Origin: Lineus longissimus
Taxonomy: Eukaryota > Nemertea > Pilidiophora > Heteronemertea > Lineidae
Length of the DNA stretch: 64,000 nt
Reading direction: 5' to 3'
Assembly: GCF_910592395.1 (NCBI RefSeq)
Contig: NC_088320.1
Location: forward strand, 15,374,501-15,438,500
Shown: positions 11,785 to 21,231 of the stretch, piece by piece
Position numbering within the stretch: the stretch's first letter is position 1
How the letters are laid out: every line of letters begins with the position of its first letter
The notes under the pieces: generated by a model
Told to the model about the DNA's origin: nothing
Databases searched by the model: none
The model's input: only the letters and a program-made list of their open reading frames with translations
Program-made: the position numbers and the translations under genes

Positions 11785-14157
11785 ATGTCCAAATTAACTC
11801 CCGTTTGCTTCGCGGTTTTCGTATATGTGACGATCTACTGCAGCCGTCTACAATCACACGTCCTGGTTAAGAAAAGGAATACCGTCAGCACCGGGCTCGG
11901 GGAGGCGCTCGTGAGTGGCATAGAGGAACAACAGAGCTCAGCAGAAACAGAAGAGAATTTTGAGATCAACGTGCATAGTACGATAGAAAAGGGGACTGAT
12001 CTCGACGATGCGGTAAAGAAGACAGCAAAGGCAGGGACTAATCTCGCCGACAATACGATGAGGACAATAGAACCAAGGGACGTTTATGGTAACAAGCCAG
12101 CAACGAGGACAGATTTAAGGATGCCCACTGAGATAAAATCCCCGGTGTTGATAGATCGATCAAAAAGTTCTTCCGAATCGAACACTGGAAAAAATCGTCC
12201 GACAAAATTAGAAGCAAGTGTTCTAAGACGATACTATCTGCCAAAAGCGTTTGTGGAGATTTCTGACAAAGTGGCTAATTCAAGGCGACACGTCGGAACT
12301 CAGCACATAGTGGGACGTAAGATTCTTGAAGTTGGTGATGAACAGGAACCTTCTAACATGTCTAATGACGAAACAACCCTTACTACTGACTCTGAACATT
12401 CTACAATGGAAGTTGAAGAAACGGCTACATCTGCTGAGGTAGCGATTAATTTGATAACAGTCGAGGATAAAGTCTTACCTGATGACAGATCAGCCAGAGT
12501 GATGTCTCCTGGGGATGCTGAGGGAACGACCAGTGTTATGACATTCGCGGATTTGGTCACATCTGCAAAGAGAAAGACCAGTGCATGGACGGTTGAGGAA
12601 AACGTCACACCCGCTGAGAGGGCTAATATCATGAGAGTTGAGGGGGGTTTCCTGTCTACAGTAGGAACAGCCAGTGGGGTATCCGCTGATGATACATTCA
12701 GGCATTCTTTGGAAACGACCAGTGTTATGGAAATAGCGGACACGGTCACCGTCACATCTACTGAGAGAGTGGCCGGTGTCATTACAGCAGCGGATGCCAT
12801 CGCATCTTCTCGAGCGGATGGCAGTGTGATAGCAGTTGAGGAAATGGTCATATCGACTGAAAGATCGGCTTCTGTTATGACATTCGCGGATACGATTACG
12901 TCTACACAAATTGTGGTCAGTGTTATGCCAATTGAGGATACAGTCACGTCTTCTGTGGGAAGGGATCGTGTGATGGCGGTTCAGGGTGCCCTTCCTACAT
13001 CTGAAGAAGCTGCTGAGGGAACGACCAGTGTTATGACTTTTGCGGATTTGGTCACACCTGCAAAGAGAAAGACCAGTGCGTGGACGGTTGAGGATACAGA
13101 TAAGATCAACAACTCTTCATTGGTTTCTGTTAACAGGCCAAACAATAACTCTTCGTCAAACATATTTGTTCAAAATGCGACATCTTCTGGGAACTTGACT
13201 GAGTCTGATCGTATTCTAATTGGTCATCTTCAGAAGACAGAAAAAGTGTTCAGGTGGTCTCTCCCAGTTATTGTATTGTGTCTGGGTACTTTTGGTAATA
13301 TCATGAGCTTGGTCATTATGACCAAAAAGCGAAACAAACAAAGTAGCACATGCTTTCTGATGGCGGCCCTGGCTGTTCCCGATCTCATTATTAGCATAGT
13401 TTTTAATGCGCTGTTTTTTTATGGATTGAACATCAGCCTAGATATATTCTACATATGGTACTTTTGCCCTTGTTTTTTCTTCTTTATAAGTTCTTGCTCG
13501 ACCGTAAGTGTATGGATCTTAGCCTTTATGACGTCACAGAGACTGGTTTGCGTCTACCAGCCCCTTATGGCCAAGGCTGTCATGAGTAATATCAAACTCG
13601 CACGGCGCATTCTGATTGGAATCGTTATAGGCTCTGTCTCAGTTAACATCCCAATGCTAATTATGACCCAACCAGATGGGCCGGATGTTGGAGAATTTGG
13701 TGTATGCACGTTCGCCTATGTTGACGCCTGGTACACAGACGTGCTCGGGGAACTCATGATCAGCTTCAGAGCATATATTCCCTGCATAATTATTTTTAGC
13801 GCGAATATTGCATTTATATTGAAATTGCGGTCAACTCACAAGATACATGAAAGTGCACAACCACGCAACGACATCACAGCAAGTGGTAACAAACAGAAGA
13901 CTGTCACAAGGATGCTGTTGAGCGTCTCGTTCCTTTTCTTTATACAGGTTATTCCACTTGCCGTGTTCAGGGCAGTGTGGTTGAATAACTTTGAAGGCTT
14001 TGGGCCTGTCGGTAAGGCGGTGATGACCACATTCTATCCATTGGCTCACTCGATGCAAGCTTCAAATCACGCTATGAACTTCTACTTATATTGTGCGGCG
14101 GGAGGAGATCGTTTTCGGCATGAGTTTCGACAAGCACTGAAATGTGCTTTCAAGTAA
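11785..14157 (+). CDS. Class A (rhodopsin-type) GPCR with long repeat ectodomain, copy 1
   Basis: An intronless 790-aa frame starts with a probable signal peptide (MSKLTPVCFAVFVYVTIYCS). Residues ~25-480 are a Ser/Thr/Glu-rich ectodomain; ~205-437 are built from degenerate 16-residue repeats. N-glycosylation sites cluster before TM1 (NNSS, QNATSS, GNLT). The seven-helix part is ~491-770: GTFGN in TM1, LAVPD in TM2, and N-x-x-x-N-F-x-L-Y-C in TM7 with FRHEFRQAL following. The E/DRY site reads SQRL, the CWxP site reads QVIP and NPxxY reads NFYLY, a pattern seen in invertebrate peptide and orphan receptors. The tail is short with a Cys four residues from the end. The ligand cannot be read from sequence; a neuropeptide is plausible. 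An AATAAA lies ~190 bp downstream. Confidence 0.93.
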   Translation: MSKLTPVCFAVFVYVTIYCSRLQSHVLVKKRNTVSTGLGEALVSGIEEQQSSAETEENFEINVHSTIEKGTDLDDAVKKTAKAGTNLADNTMRTIEPRDVYGNKPATRTDLRMPTEIKSPVLIDRSKSSSESNTGKNRPTKLEASVLRRYYLPKAFVEISDKVANSRRHVGTQHIVGRKILEVGDEQEPSNMSNDETTLTTDSEHSTMEVEETATSAEVAINLITVEDKVLPDDRSARVMSPGDAEGTTSVMTFADLVTSAKRKTSAWTVEENVTPAERANIMRVEGGFLSTVGTASGVSADDTFRHSLETTSVMEIADTVTVTSTERVAGVITAADAIASSRADGSVIAVEEMVISTERSASVMTFADTITSTQIVVSVMPIEDTVTSSVGRDRVMAVQGALPTSEEAAEGTTSVMTFADLVTPAKRKTSAWTVEDTDKINNSSLVSVNRPNNNSSSNIFVQNATSSGNLTESDRILIGHLQKTEKVFRWSLPVIVLCLGTFGNIMSLVIMTKKRNKQSSTCFLMAALAVPDLIISIVFNALFFYGLNISLDIFYIWYFCPCFFFFISSCSTVSVWILAFMTSQRLVCVYQPLMAKAVMSNIKLARRILIGIVIGSVSVNIPMLIMTQPDGPDVGEFGVCTFAYVDAWYTDVLGELMISFRAYIPCIIIFSANIAFILKLRSTHKIHESAQPRNDITASGNKQKTVTRMLLSVSFLFFIQVIPLAVFRAVWLNNFEGFGPVGKAVMTTFYPLAHSMQASNHAMNFYLYCAAGGDRFRHEFRQALKCAFK

Positions 14158-14348
14158 ATCTTCTGATGCAGCACATTACTAGTCAAGCACCTCACCAAAT
14201 TGAATGTGAAAGCAATCTATCAATGATATAACCTAAAATTCATAAGAAAAACTGCTATCCACTAATTTTCATATTTCGTCGACATTGGAATGTTATTAAT
14301 CCCAGTTACTTGATAACGGCTTTCAAAATTATAATGCTGAATATAATG

Positions 14349-14358
14349 AATAAATAAA
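14349..14358 (+). promoter_or_regulatory. Polyadenylation signal of receptor copy 1
   Basis: Two overlapping AATAAA hexamers (AATAAATAAA) occur ~190 bp after the stop codon, at the same relative place as in copy 2. Confidence 0.55.
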
Positions 14359-14753
14359 CATTCCTAAATAGTTAAGGTTTTCCTGCTAAATTACTTGAAT
14401 GTGTTATTACCGAGTCTTTCTCATTTTTCATACTGCCAGGTTCGTTTGCCTAATTTTATTGTATAAATATTGTATACATTATGTTATACTGTATAATTGT
14501 ATGAAAATATATTTGTCGTAAATATACTACATGCATCATCGGCCATTGGTTAAATCCCGTCAGATGCTTGCCTTAGTTTCGAATTCGTGACAACATTTTT
14601 TGGGCAGAATAAAAATGCTGTTATCGTGATAAGTCATGTGGTTACTTCACATTAACCAAATGTTCCAAAATCAGACTGACAATCCGGTCAAATGAGCTTT
14701 TAGTTAAATTCATTAATAAGTGGCGGCATTGAACGGGACAAGTTTACCTATGT
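14359..14753. other. Receptor 3' flank, no gene seen
   Basis: AT-rich sequence between the poly(A) signal and the following MITE; nothing further is recognised. It is repeated at 20384-20778. Confidence 0.4.
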
Positions 14754-15174
14754 GATAGACAAGACCACCATTGCTTTTTAAGTCTTTTAGCAGCTAAATT
14801 GTCAATGTTTGACCGCATCGCATCAAATACTGCGTGGGGTTGTGAATCTGAAATGTTGATATGATATTCCGGACAGTCGGGCAAGTAGATGCTGAAATGT
14901 AAACTGGTAGTTGACCACGGAATTTTTTTGATAATCGACAACTTGGACAGACGTTGATATTTCCACTCTTTTCAGCCAACTGGCAGAAAAATCTCAAAAC
15001 ACGCCCCCTATTGCAAAAATAGCAAAATTCAAAATTAATTTTTTCATCAAATTATTTCTTTATATCTGTAGACTTACCACACCAAATATGCACTTGACAG
15101 TTAAAAACATACTCGCGTCTAAATGATAGGTCTGGATCCTCCAACCTGTGAATATTCAATGGTGGTCTTGTCTC
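14754..15174. mobile_element. MITE family A (GAGACAAGACCAC ends), copy 1
   Basis: A 421-bp element whose ends are inverted repeats of the form (G)AGACAAGACCACCATTG. It is flanked by a 4-bp duplication ATGT (14750-14753 and 15175-15178). The left end has two extra bases compared with other family members. Short minus-strand frames inside are not maintained as genes. Confidence 0.85.
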
Positions 15175-15539
15175 ATGTCAGTTAAATGAGTATCTGGGTA
15201 CGAACAAGATACCTGTCAATGCAAGAAATAACTTGGCTGTCCCAAGACATGAATGAATCCGTGACAATTGAAATACAGGTAGAGTCGGTGATGAGTTTCA
15301 TTTATTTTTGTGTGCACAAAATTGGAACAACAACGTAATGAATATATTCCTCAGTACAACAAAACTCGTCGAAATGCATTAAAATATCAACAGGTTTTGA
15401 AATCTACAAAAAGCAAACGATTTTGAGATTGTCAATCTTCATTGAAAAAGCGCTAGGTGGATACTGGCATATTATCCTTCCTTTTCATGTATTTTCCATC
15501 TTTATGAGAGTATGTGAGAGTAAAGACCGGTTCTTAAAG

Positions 15540-15715
15540 TCTGATAATTTTGTATTATAATTTTTTGCCTTCTTGTGTTCAATTGTTCAATTGCATGTTT
15601 AGATAGTTTTTTTAATAATTCATTATATTCATATCATATTCTGTAATCCTCGTACCACAATTGTGGTGAGAGAGTAATAAACAACTTGAACTTGAACTCG
15701 AACTTGAAGTTTGCG
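15540..15715 (+). mobile_element. Possible 3' tail of a non-LTR retroelement (copy 1)
   Basis: The segment ends with GAGAGAGTAATAAACAA followed by CTTGAA/CTCGAA hexamer repeats. Short hexamer tails after an AATAAA-like motif are typical of LINE or SINE 3' ends. No reverse transcriptase is present. It is repeated at about 23205-23372. Confidence 0.35.
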
Positions 15716-15752
15716 CCATCTTGTAGCCAGTAGCGGTAGTAACATTACTGGC

Positions 15753-16129
15753 AATGAGGAACCGGCGTTAAGATAAATGCCAGTGGCGGCGCCACAATCG
15801 ATCGTACCTTCTGACGCCATGACGTCATTTTCTGGTTTGTTGACGTCGAGGTCAATCACGGGAAACCATTGCGTACATTTTTGCACAGGATTTCAACAAC
15901 AGAAAACGTGCCCAATAACTGGCATCGCGCATATTTTCCGCAAAATTATCTTAAGAAACTGATAGCTCAATAGATTTAAAACAGGAAGATGCAAACGTCG
16001 CCGAAATCGGTCGAAAATAAGCGATCGTTTTCGGGCTCAGAAATAATATGATAATGCATTGGAAATGGAGAGTTTTGGTATGATCGATTGCAGCGCCACG
16101 CGGCGGATAAATCGCGCCGATTCCTCATT
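15753..16129. mobile_element. MITE family B (AATGAGGAACCGGCG ends), copy 1
   Basis: A 377-bp element bounded by AATGAGGAACCGGCG and CGCCGATTCCTCATT (one mismatch in the inverted repeat). It contains a TGACGTCA-type CRE core. Copies at 23412 and 50901 share the full length; an apparent AT target duplication may instead be part of the TIR. Confidence 0.85.
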
Positions 16130-16492
16130 GTTTAGCATTCGTGAAAAAGTCAGTAAATCCGGTTAACGTGAAAGTAATTTGTGCGAACTTTTTTACTGTG
16201 TGATGTGATTACATAACATGCCTCATTCACTTCATAAAAGTGATTCCGCCCTGCCCCCGAAATGTCGACACGGAAGAATGTGTCTGACATGTTAAGATGT
16301 CTTCTGTTTTAAGGTCAGCCATCAGGATTTATGTCTATGTAGAATTGGACCTATTCCAGATGGACAAAGAGGCTGAGATCCGGGGCTGAGATCCTGGGCT
16401 GGGATATTGGGTGAATTTTTCTTACATTTTAACAGGTCCTTAACCGAAAACTTGAAATAAAATGAATAGATGTTCCCCTTTAACTTTATCAG

Positions 16493-16560
16493 GTACATGC
16501 ATCAGTTTTGGAGTCAGTAATTGATGAAGAAGAAATGTCACTACAGTATGCAAGAACGCA
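16493..16560 (+). pseudogene. Truncated exon-like frame at the duplication junction
   Basis: After a plausible acceptor (TTTATCAG) an open frame begins VHASVLESVIDEEEMSLQ and is cut by the junction at 16561. The corresponding frame in copy 2 continues past the junction point at 24224, so this copy is truncated. Confidence 0.4.
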
Positions 16561-16931
16561 CTTGTCTCCAGAAATGAACCCCTTACTGGTGCTGCCCTCC
16601 TGAAAATACTCGGGGGACCAACTTAAATCAATATTTTATGAAAGATTGAATACTAGTCTATAATTCAAATCAATATTTTTCTTGATTACCTTTGTATTAA
16701 CCCACGCCACCCCAGGGTCAACTTTTTGTTTTTATTCTTCAATAATTTGTACCGTTGTAGGTGTCACTGGTGTTGTGCCTACTAAAATGTAACGCAAACA
16801 CTCCAAAAATGGGGCTGGAAATTTAGTGCTAGCTTGACACTTTACCCGAGTAAGTCCGAGTAAGACCCGAGTAAACTTGGTGCTGGAAATATGGGGCTAG
16901 CTTGATTTGGGTATAGAAATTTGGTGCTAGC

Positions 16932-17228
16932 TTGACACAAGCTACTACGCCGCTGAAACAGTCGGTCGAAAAACTGAAAACCGTTAAAATACGTCAGTCA
17001 CTGCTGGATTTCAGTCGGGAATGCGAAACCCATTTCTATACATCCGACAACGGGAATGGAAATGAGTACCATTCCCAGTGCTTTGATTCTGGGGACGGAA
17101 TAGCGAAAGCCTCACTAATATTTGGTGTCGGGGGTATCTTATTCATAGCCCTTGCGATAATAGTGAGGTTTCGCAACCACCCGTTTAGGCCCTACGACGA
17201 CGTTTATCTATTGTGTGAGTTTACCTGA
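16932..17228 (+). pseudogene. Open frame with membrane segment disrupted by a MITE (copy 2)
   Basis: Identical to the copy 1 frame at 11027 through SLIFGVGGILFIALA, then the 120-bp MITE replaces the natural end with element-derived codons. If the frame is ever translated, this copy has an altered C-terminus. Confidence 0.35.
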
Positions 17229-17281
17229 ACAATAGATAAACGTCGTCGAAGGGCCTAACCGGGCGATTGCGAAACCTCACT
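17162..17281. mobile_element. 120-bp foldback MITE, PIF/Harbinger-like
   Basis: The element is almost one long inverted repeat: AGTGAGGTTTCGCAA at the left and its complement at the right, with paired inner arms around CGACGACGTTTATCTATTG. It is flanked by the 3-bp duplication AAT (17159-17161 and 17282-17284). The shared GGTTTCGCA core and 3-bp duplication tie it to the larger element at 58680. It is absent from copy 1. Confidence 0.88.
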
Positions 17282-17362
17282 AATGTGCTCCGCCGCCGTT
17301 ATTGCAAATTGAGCATGACGACATATCATGACGGGCGATCCCGATGAACACTGCCCGTACCG

Positions 17363-17600
17363 TACGGGGAGACCTTTTGTCTAACGAGGCATTCTGGGAC
17401 TGCTGCTTGGGGGATTGATGACCAAGCATTGTTAAGTAACGTGATACATTTGAATTGTTATCAACATGTCATACAAGTGTCAGCCAGTTGGTGAGACCTT
17501 TTGACTCACTAAAGCTTCTGGGACTGCTGCTCGGGGAGTTGATGACCGGCCACTGGTAACGTATCAACACGATACACTTCAATTGTCACCTTTGCTCTGT
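17363..17600. repeat. Paired ~110-bp blocks upstream of the receptor (copy 2)
   Basis: Equivalent to the paired blocks at 11340-11580, nearly identical, in the same position relative to the receptor start. Confidence 0.6.
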
Positions 17601-17808
17601 TTGGTTAAAATACGTTTCACCTGATTAGATTGGTTTGTTTCATAAGTTTTAAAGCAGCATGCAGAACTGAACAACCATAGAACAAATATGGTAGCACTGG
17701 TGTGACAAAAAGGAGGCCAACGACTCGCTTTCCGCAAATCCCAGGAACTTTGTTGATCAAAACTTTTCTACCGTGGACTAAAATTTCGAGAACAACGGAA
17801 TACGGAAA

Positions 17809-20181
17809 ATGTCCAAATTAACTCCCGTTTGCTTCGCGGTTTTCGTATATGTGACGATCTACTGCAGCCGTCTACAATCACACGTCCTGGTTAAGAAAAG
17901 GAATACCGTCAGCACCGGGCTCGGGAAGGCGCTCGTGAGTGGCATAGAGGAACAACAGAGCTCAGCAGAAACAGAAGAGAATTTTGAGATCAACGTGCAT
18001 AGTACGATAGAAAAGGGGACTGATCTCGACGATGCGGTAAAGAAGACAGCAAAGGCAGGGACTAATCTCGCCGACAATACGATGAGGACAATAGAACCAA
18101 GGGACGTTCATGGTAACAAGCCAGCAACGAGGACAGATTTAAGGATGCCCACTGAGATAAAATCCCCGGTGTTGATAGATCGATCAAAAAGTTCTTCCGA
18201 ATCGAACACTGGAAAAAATCGTCCGACAAAATTAGAAGCAAGTGTTCTAAGACGATACTATCTGCCAAAAGCGTTTGTGGAGATTTCTGACAAAGTGGCT
18301 AATTCAAGGCGACACGTCGGAACTCAGCACATAGTGGGACGTAAGATTCTTGAAGTTGGTGATGAACAGGAACCTTCTAACATGTCTAATGACGAAACAA
18401 CCCTTACTACTGACTCTGAACATTCTACAATGGAAGTTGAAGAAACGGCTACATCTGCTGAGGTAGCGATTAATTTGATAACAGTCGAGGATAAAGTCTT
18501 ACCTGCTGACAGATCAGCCAGAGTGATGTCTCCTGGGGATGCTGAGGGAACGACCAGTGGTATGACATTCGCGGATATGGTCACATCTGCAAAGAGAAAG
18601 ACCAGTGCGCGGACGGTTGAGGAAAACGTCACACCCGCTGAGAGGGCTAATATCATGAGAGTTGAGGGGGGTTTCCTGTCTACAGTAGGAACAGCCAGTG
18701 GGGTATCCGCTGATGATACATTCAGGCATTCTTTGGAAACGACCAGTGTTATGGAAATAGCGGACACGGTCACCGTCACATCTACTGAGAGAGTGGCCGG
18801 TGTCATTACAGCAGCGGATGCCATTGCATCTTCTCGAGCGGATGGCAGTGTGATAGCAGTTGAGGAAATGGTCATATCGACTGAAGGATCGGCTTCTGTT
18901 ATGACATTCGCGGACACGATTACGTCTACACAAATTGTGGTCAGTGTTATGCCAATTGAGGATACAGTCACGTCTTCTGTGGGAAGGGATCGTGTGATGG
19001 CGGTTCAGGGTGCCCTTCCTACATCTGAAGAAGCTGCTGAGGGAACGACCAGTGTTATGACTTTTGCGGATTTGGTCACATCTGCAAAGAGAAAGACCAG
19101 TGCGTGGACGGTTGAGGATACAGATAAGATCAACAACTCTTCATCGGTTTCTGTTAACAGGCCAAACGATAACTCTTCGTCAAACATATTTGATCAAAAT
19201 GCGACATCTTCTGGGAACTTGACTGAGTCTGATCGTATTCTAATTGGTCATCTTCAGAAGACAGAAAAATTGTTCAGGTGGTCTCTCCCAGTTATTGTAT
19301 TGTGTCTGGGTACTTTTGGTAATATCATGAGCTTGGTCATTATGACAAAAAAGCGAAACAAACAAAATAGCACATGCTTTCTGATGGCGGCCCTGGCTGT
19401 TCCCGATCTCATTATTAGCATAGTTTTTAATGCGCTGTTTTTTTATGGATTGAACATCAGCCTAGATATATTCTACATATGGTACTTTTGCCCTTGTTTT
19501 TTCTTCTTTATAAGTTCTTGCTCGACCGTAAGTGTATGGATCTTAGCCTTTATGACGTCACAGAGACTGGTTTGCATCTACCAGCCCCATAAGGCCAAGG
19601 CTGTCATGAGTAATATCAAACTCACACGGCGCATTCTGATTGGAATCGTTATAGGCTCTGTCTCAGTTAACATCCCAATGCTAATTGTAACCAAATTAGA
19701 TGGGCCGGATTTTGCACTTTTTGGTTTATGCACGTTCGCCTATGTTGACGCCTGGTACACAGACGTGCTCGGGGAACTCATGATCAGCTTCAGAGCATAT
19801 ATTCCCTGCATAATTATTTTTAGCGCGAATATTGCATTTATATTGAAATTGCGGTCAACTAACAAGATACATGTAAGTGCACAACCACGCAACGACATCA
19901 CAGCAAGTGGTAACAAACAGAAGACTGTCACAAGGATGTTGTTGAGCGTCTCGTTCCTTTTCTTTATACAGGTTATTCCACTTGCCGTGTTCAGGGCAGT
20001 GCGGTTGAATAACTTTGAAGGCTTTGGGCCTGTCGGTAAGGCGGTGTTGACCACATTCTATCCATTGGCTCACTCGATGCAAGCTTCAAATCACGCTATG
20101 AACTTCTACTTATATTGTGCGGCGGGAGGAGATCGTTTTCGGCATGAGTTTCGACAAGCACTGAAATGTGCTTTCAAATAA
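17809..20181 (+). CDS. Class A (rhodopsin-type) GPCR with long repeat ectodomain, copy 2
   Basis: A second intact, intronless 790-aa receptor. By hand count it differs from copy 1 at 28 residues. Seven changes fall in about 20 residues of the second extracellular loop (copy 1 TQPDGPDVGEFGVC, copy 2 TKLDGPDFALFGLC). Two more (LM to HK) lie in the second intracellular loop just after the SQR site. Signal peptide, 16-residue ectodomain repeats, seven helices and the unusual SQR, QVIP and NFYLY motifs are kept. No frameshift or stop has appeared, so both copies look functional. The concentrated loop changes suggest a shift in ligand recognition or a conversion tract from another paralogue. Confidence 0.93.
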   Translation: MSKLTPVCFAVFVYVTIYCSRLQSHVLVKKRNTVSTGLGKALVSGIEEQQSSAETEENFEINVHSTIEKGTDLDDAVKKTAKAGTNLADNTMRTIEPRDVHGNKPATRTDLRMPTEIKSPVLIDRSKSSSESNTGKNRPTKLEASVLRRYYLPKAFVEISDKVANSRRHVGTQHIVGRKILEVGDEQEPSNMSNDETTLTTDSEHSTMEVEETATSAEVAINLITVEDKVLPADRSARVMSPGDAEGTTSGMTFADMVTSAKRKTSARTVEENVTPAERANIMRVEGGFLSTVGTASGVSADDTFRHSLETTSVMEIADTVTVTSTERVAGVITAADAIASSRADGSVIAVEEMVISTEGSASVMTFADTITSTQIVVSVMPIEDTVTSSVGRDRVMAVQGALPTSEEAAEGTTSVMTFADLVTSAKRKTSAWTVEDTDKINNSSSVSVNRPNDNSSSNIFDQNATSSGNLTESDRILIGHLQKTEKLFRWSLPVIVLCLGTFGNIMSLVIMTKKRNKQNSTCFLMAALAVPDLIISIVFNALFFYGLNISLDIFYIWYFCPCFFFFISSCSTVSVWILAFMTSQRLVCIYQPHKAKAVMSNIKLTRRILIGIVIGSVSVNIPMLIVTKLDGPDFALFGLCTFAYVDAWYTDVLGELMISFRAYIPCIIIFSANIAFILKLRSTNKIHVSAQPRNDITASGNKQKTVTRMLLSVSFLFFIQVIPLAVFRAVRLNNFEGFGPVGKAVLTTFYPLAHSMQASNHAMNFYLYCAAGGDRFRHEFRQALKCAFK

Positions 20182-20373
20182 AATCTTCTGATGCAGCACA
20201 TTACTAGTCAAGCACCTCACCGAATTGAGTGTGAAAGCAATCTATCAATGATATAACCTAAATTTCATAAGAAAAACTGCTATCCACCAATTTTCATATT
20301 TCGTCGACATTGGAATGTTATTAATCCCAGTTACTTGATAACGGCTTTCAAAATTATAATGCTGAATATAATG

Positions 20374-20383
20374 AATAAATAAA
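20374..20383 (+). promoter_or_regulatory. Polyadenylation signal of receptor copy 2
   Basis: Overlapping AATAAA hexamers ~190 bp after the stop, matching copy 1. Confidence 0.55.
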
Positions 20384-20778
20384 CATTCCTAAATAGTTAA
20401 GGTTTTCCTGCTAAATTACTTGAATGTGTTATTACCGAGTCTTTCTCATTTTTCATACTGCCAGGTTCGTTTGCCTAATTTTATTGTATGAATATTGTAT
20501 ACATTATGTTATACTGTATAATTGTATGAAAATATATTTGTCGTAAATATACTACATGCATCATCGGCCATTGGTTAAATCCCGTCAGATGCTTGCCTTA
20601 GTTTCGAATTCGTGACAACATTTTTTGGGCAGAATAAAAATGCTGTTATCGTGATAAGTCATGTGGTTACTTCACATTAACCAAATGTTCCAAAATCAAA
20701 CTGACAATCCGGTCAAATGAGCTTTTAGTTAAATTCATTAATATGTGGCGACATTGAACGGGACAAGTTTACCTATGT

Positions 20779-21201
20779 GATAGACAAGACCACCATTGAT
20801 TTTTAAGTCTTTTAGCAGCTAAATTGTCAATGTTTGACCGCGTCGCATCAAATACTGCGTGGGGTTGTGAATCTGAAATGTTGATATGATATTCTGGACA
20901 GTCGGGCAAGTAGATGTTGAAATGTAAACTGGTAGTTGACCACGGAATTTTTTTGATAATCGACAACTTGGACAGACGTTGATATTTCCACTCTTTTCAG
21001 CCAACTGGCAGAAAAATCTCAAAACACGCCCCCTATTGCAAAAATAGCAAAATTCAAAATTAATTTTTTCATCAAATTATTTCTTTATATCTGTAGACTT
21101 ACCACACCAAATAAATGCACTTGACAGTTAAAAACATACACGCGTCTAATTGATAGGTCTGGATCATCCAACCTGTGAATATTCAATGGTGGTCTTGTCT
21201 C
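20779..21201. mobile_element. MITE family A, copy 2
   Basis: The duplicate of the element at 14754, with the same ATGT flanks (20775-20778 and 21202-21205). It was present before the segmental duplication. Confidence 0.85.
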
Positions 21202-21231
21202 ATGTCAGTTAAATGAGTATCTGGGTACGAA

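Larger units (their letters stand above)
10652..16560 (+). repeat. Segmental duplication, copy 1 (5.9 kb)
   Basis: The segment from CTTGTCTCCAGAAATG at 10652 to AGAACGCA at 16560 is followed directly by a second copy starting with the same bases at 16561. It carries an open frame with a membrane segment, a receptor gene and two MITEs. Copy 2 minus its two insertions is within about 10 bp of copy 1 in length, so the event was a simple tandem duplication. Confidence 0.93.

Noticed and set aside
12300-12947. 215-codon minus-strand frame inside the receptor (also at 18324)
   Set aside because: A shadow of the Ser/Thr/Val-rich repeat codons on the plus strand; no domain.
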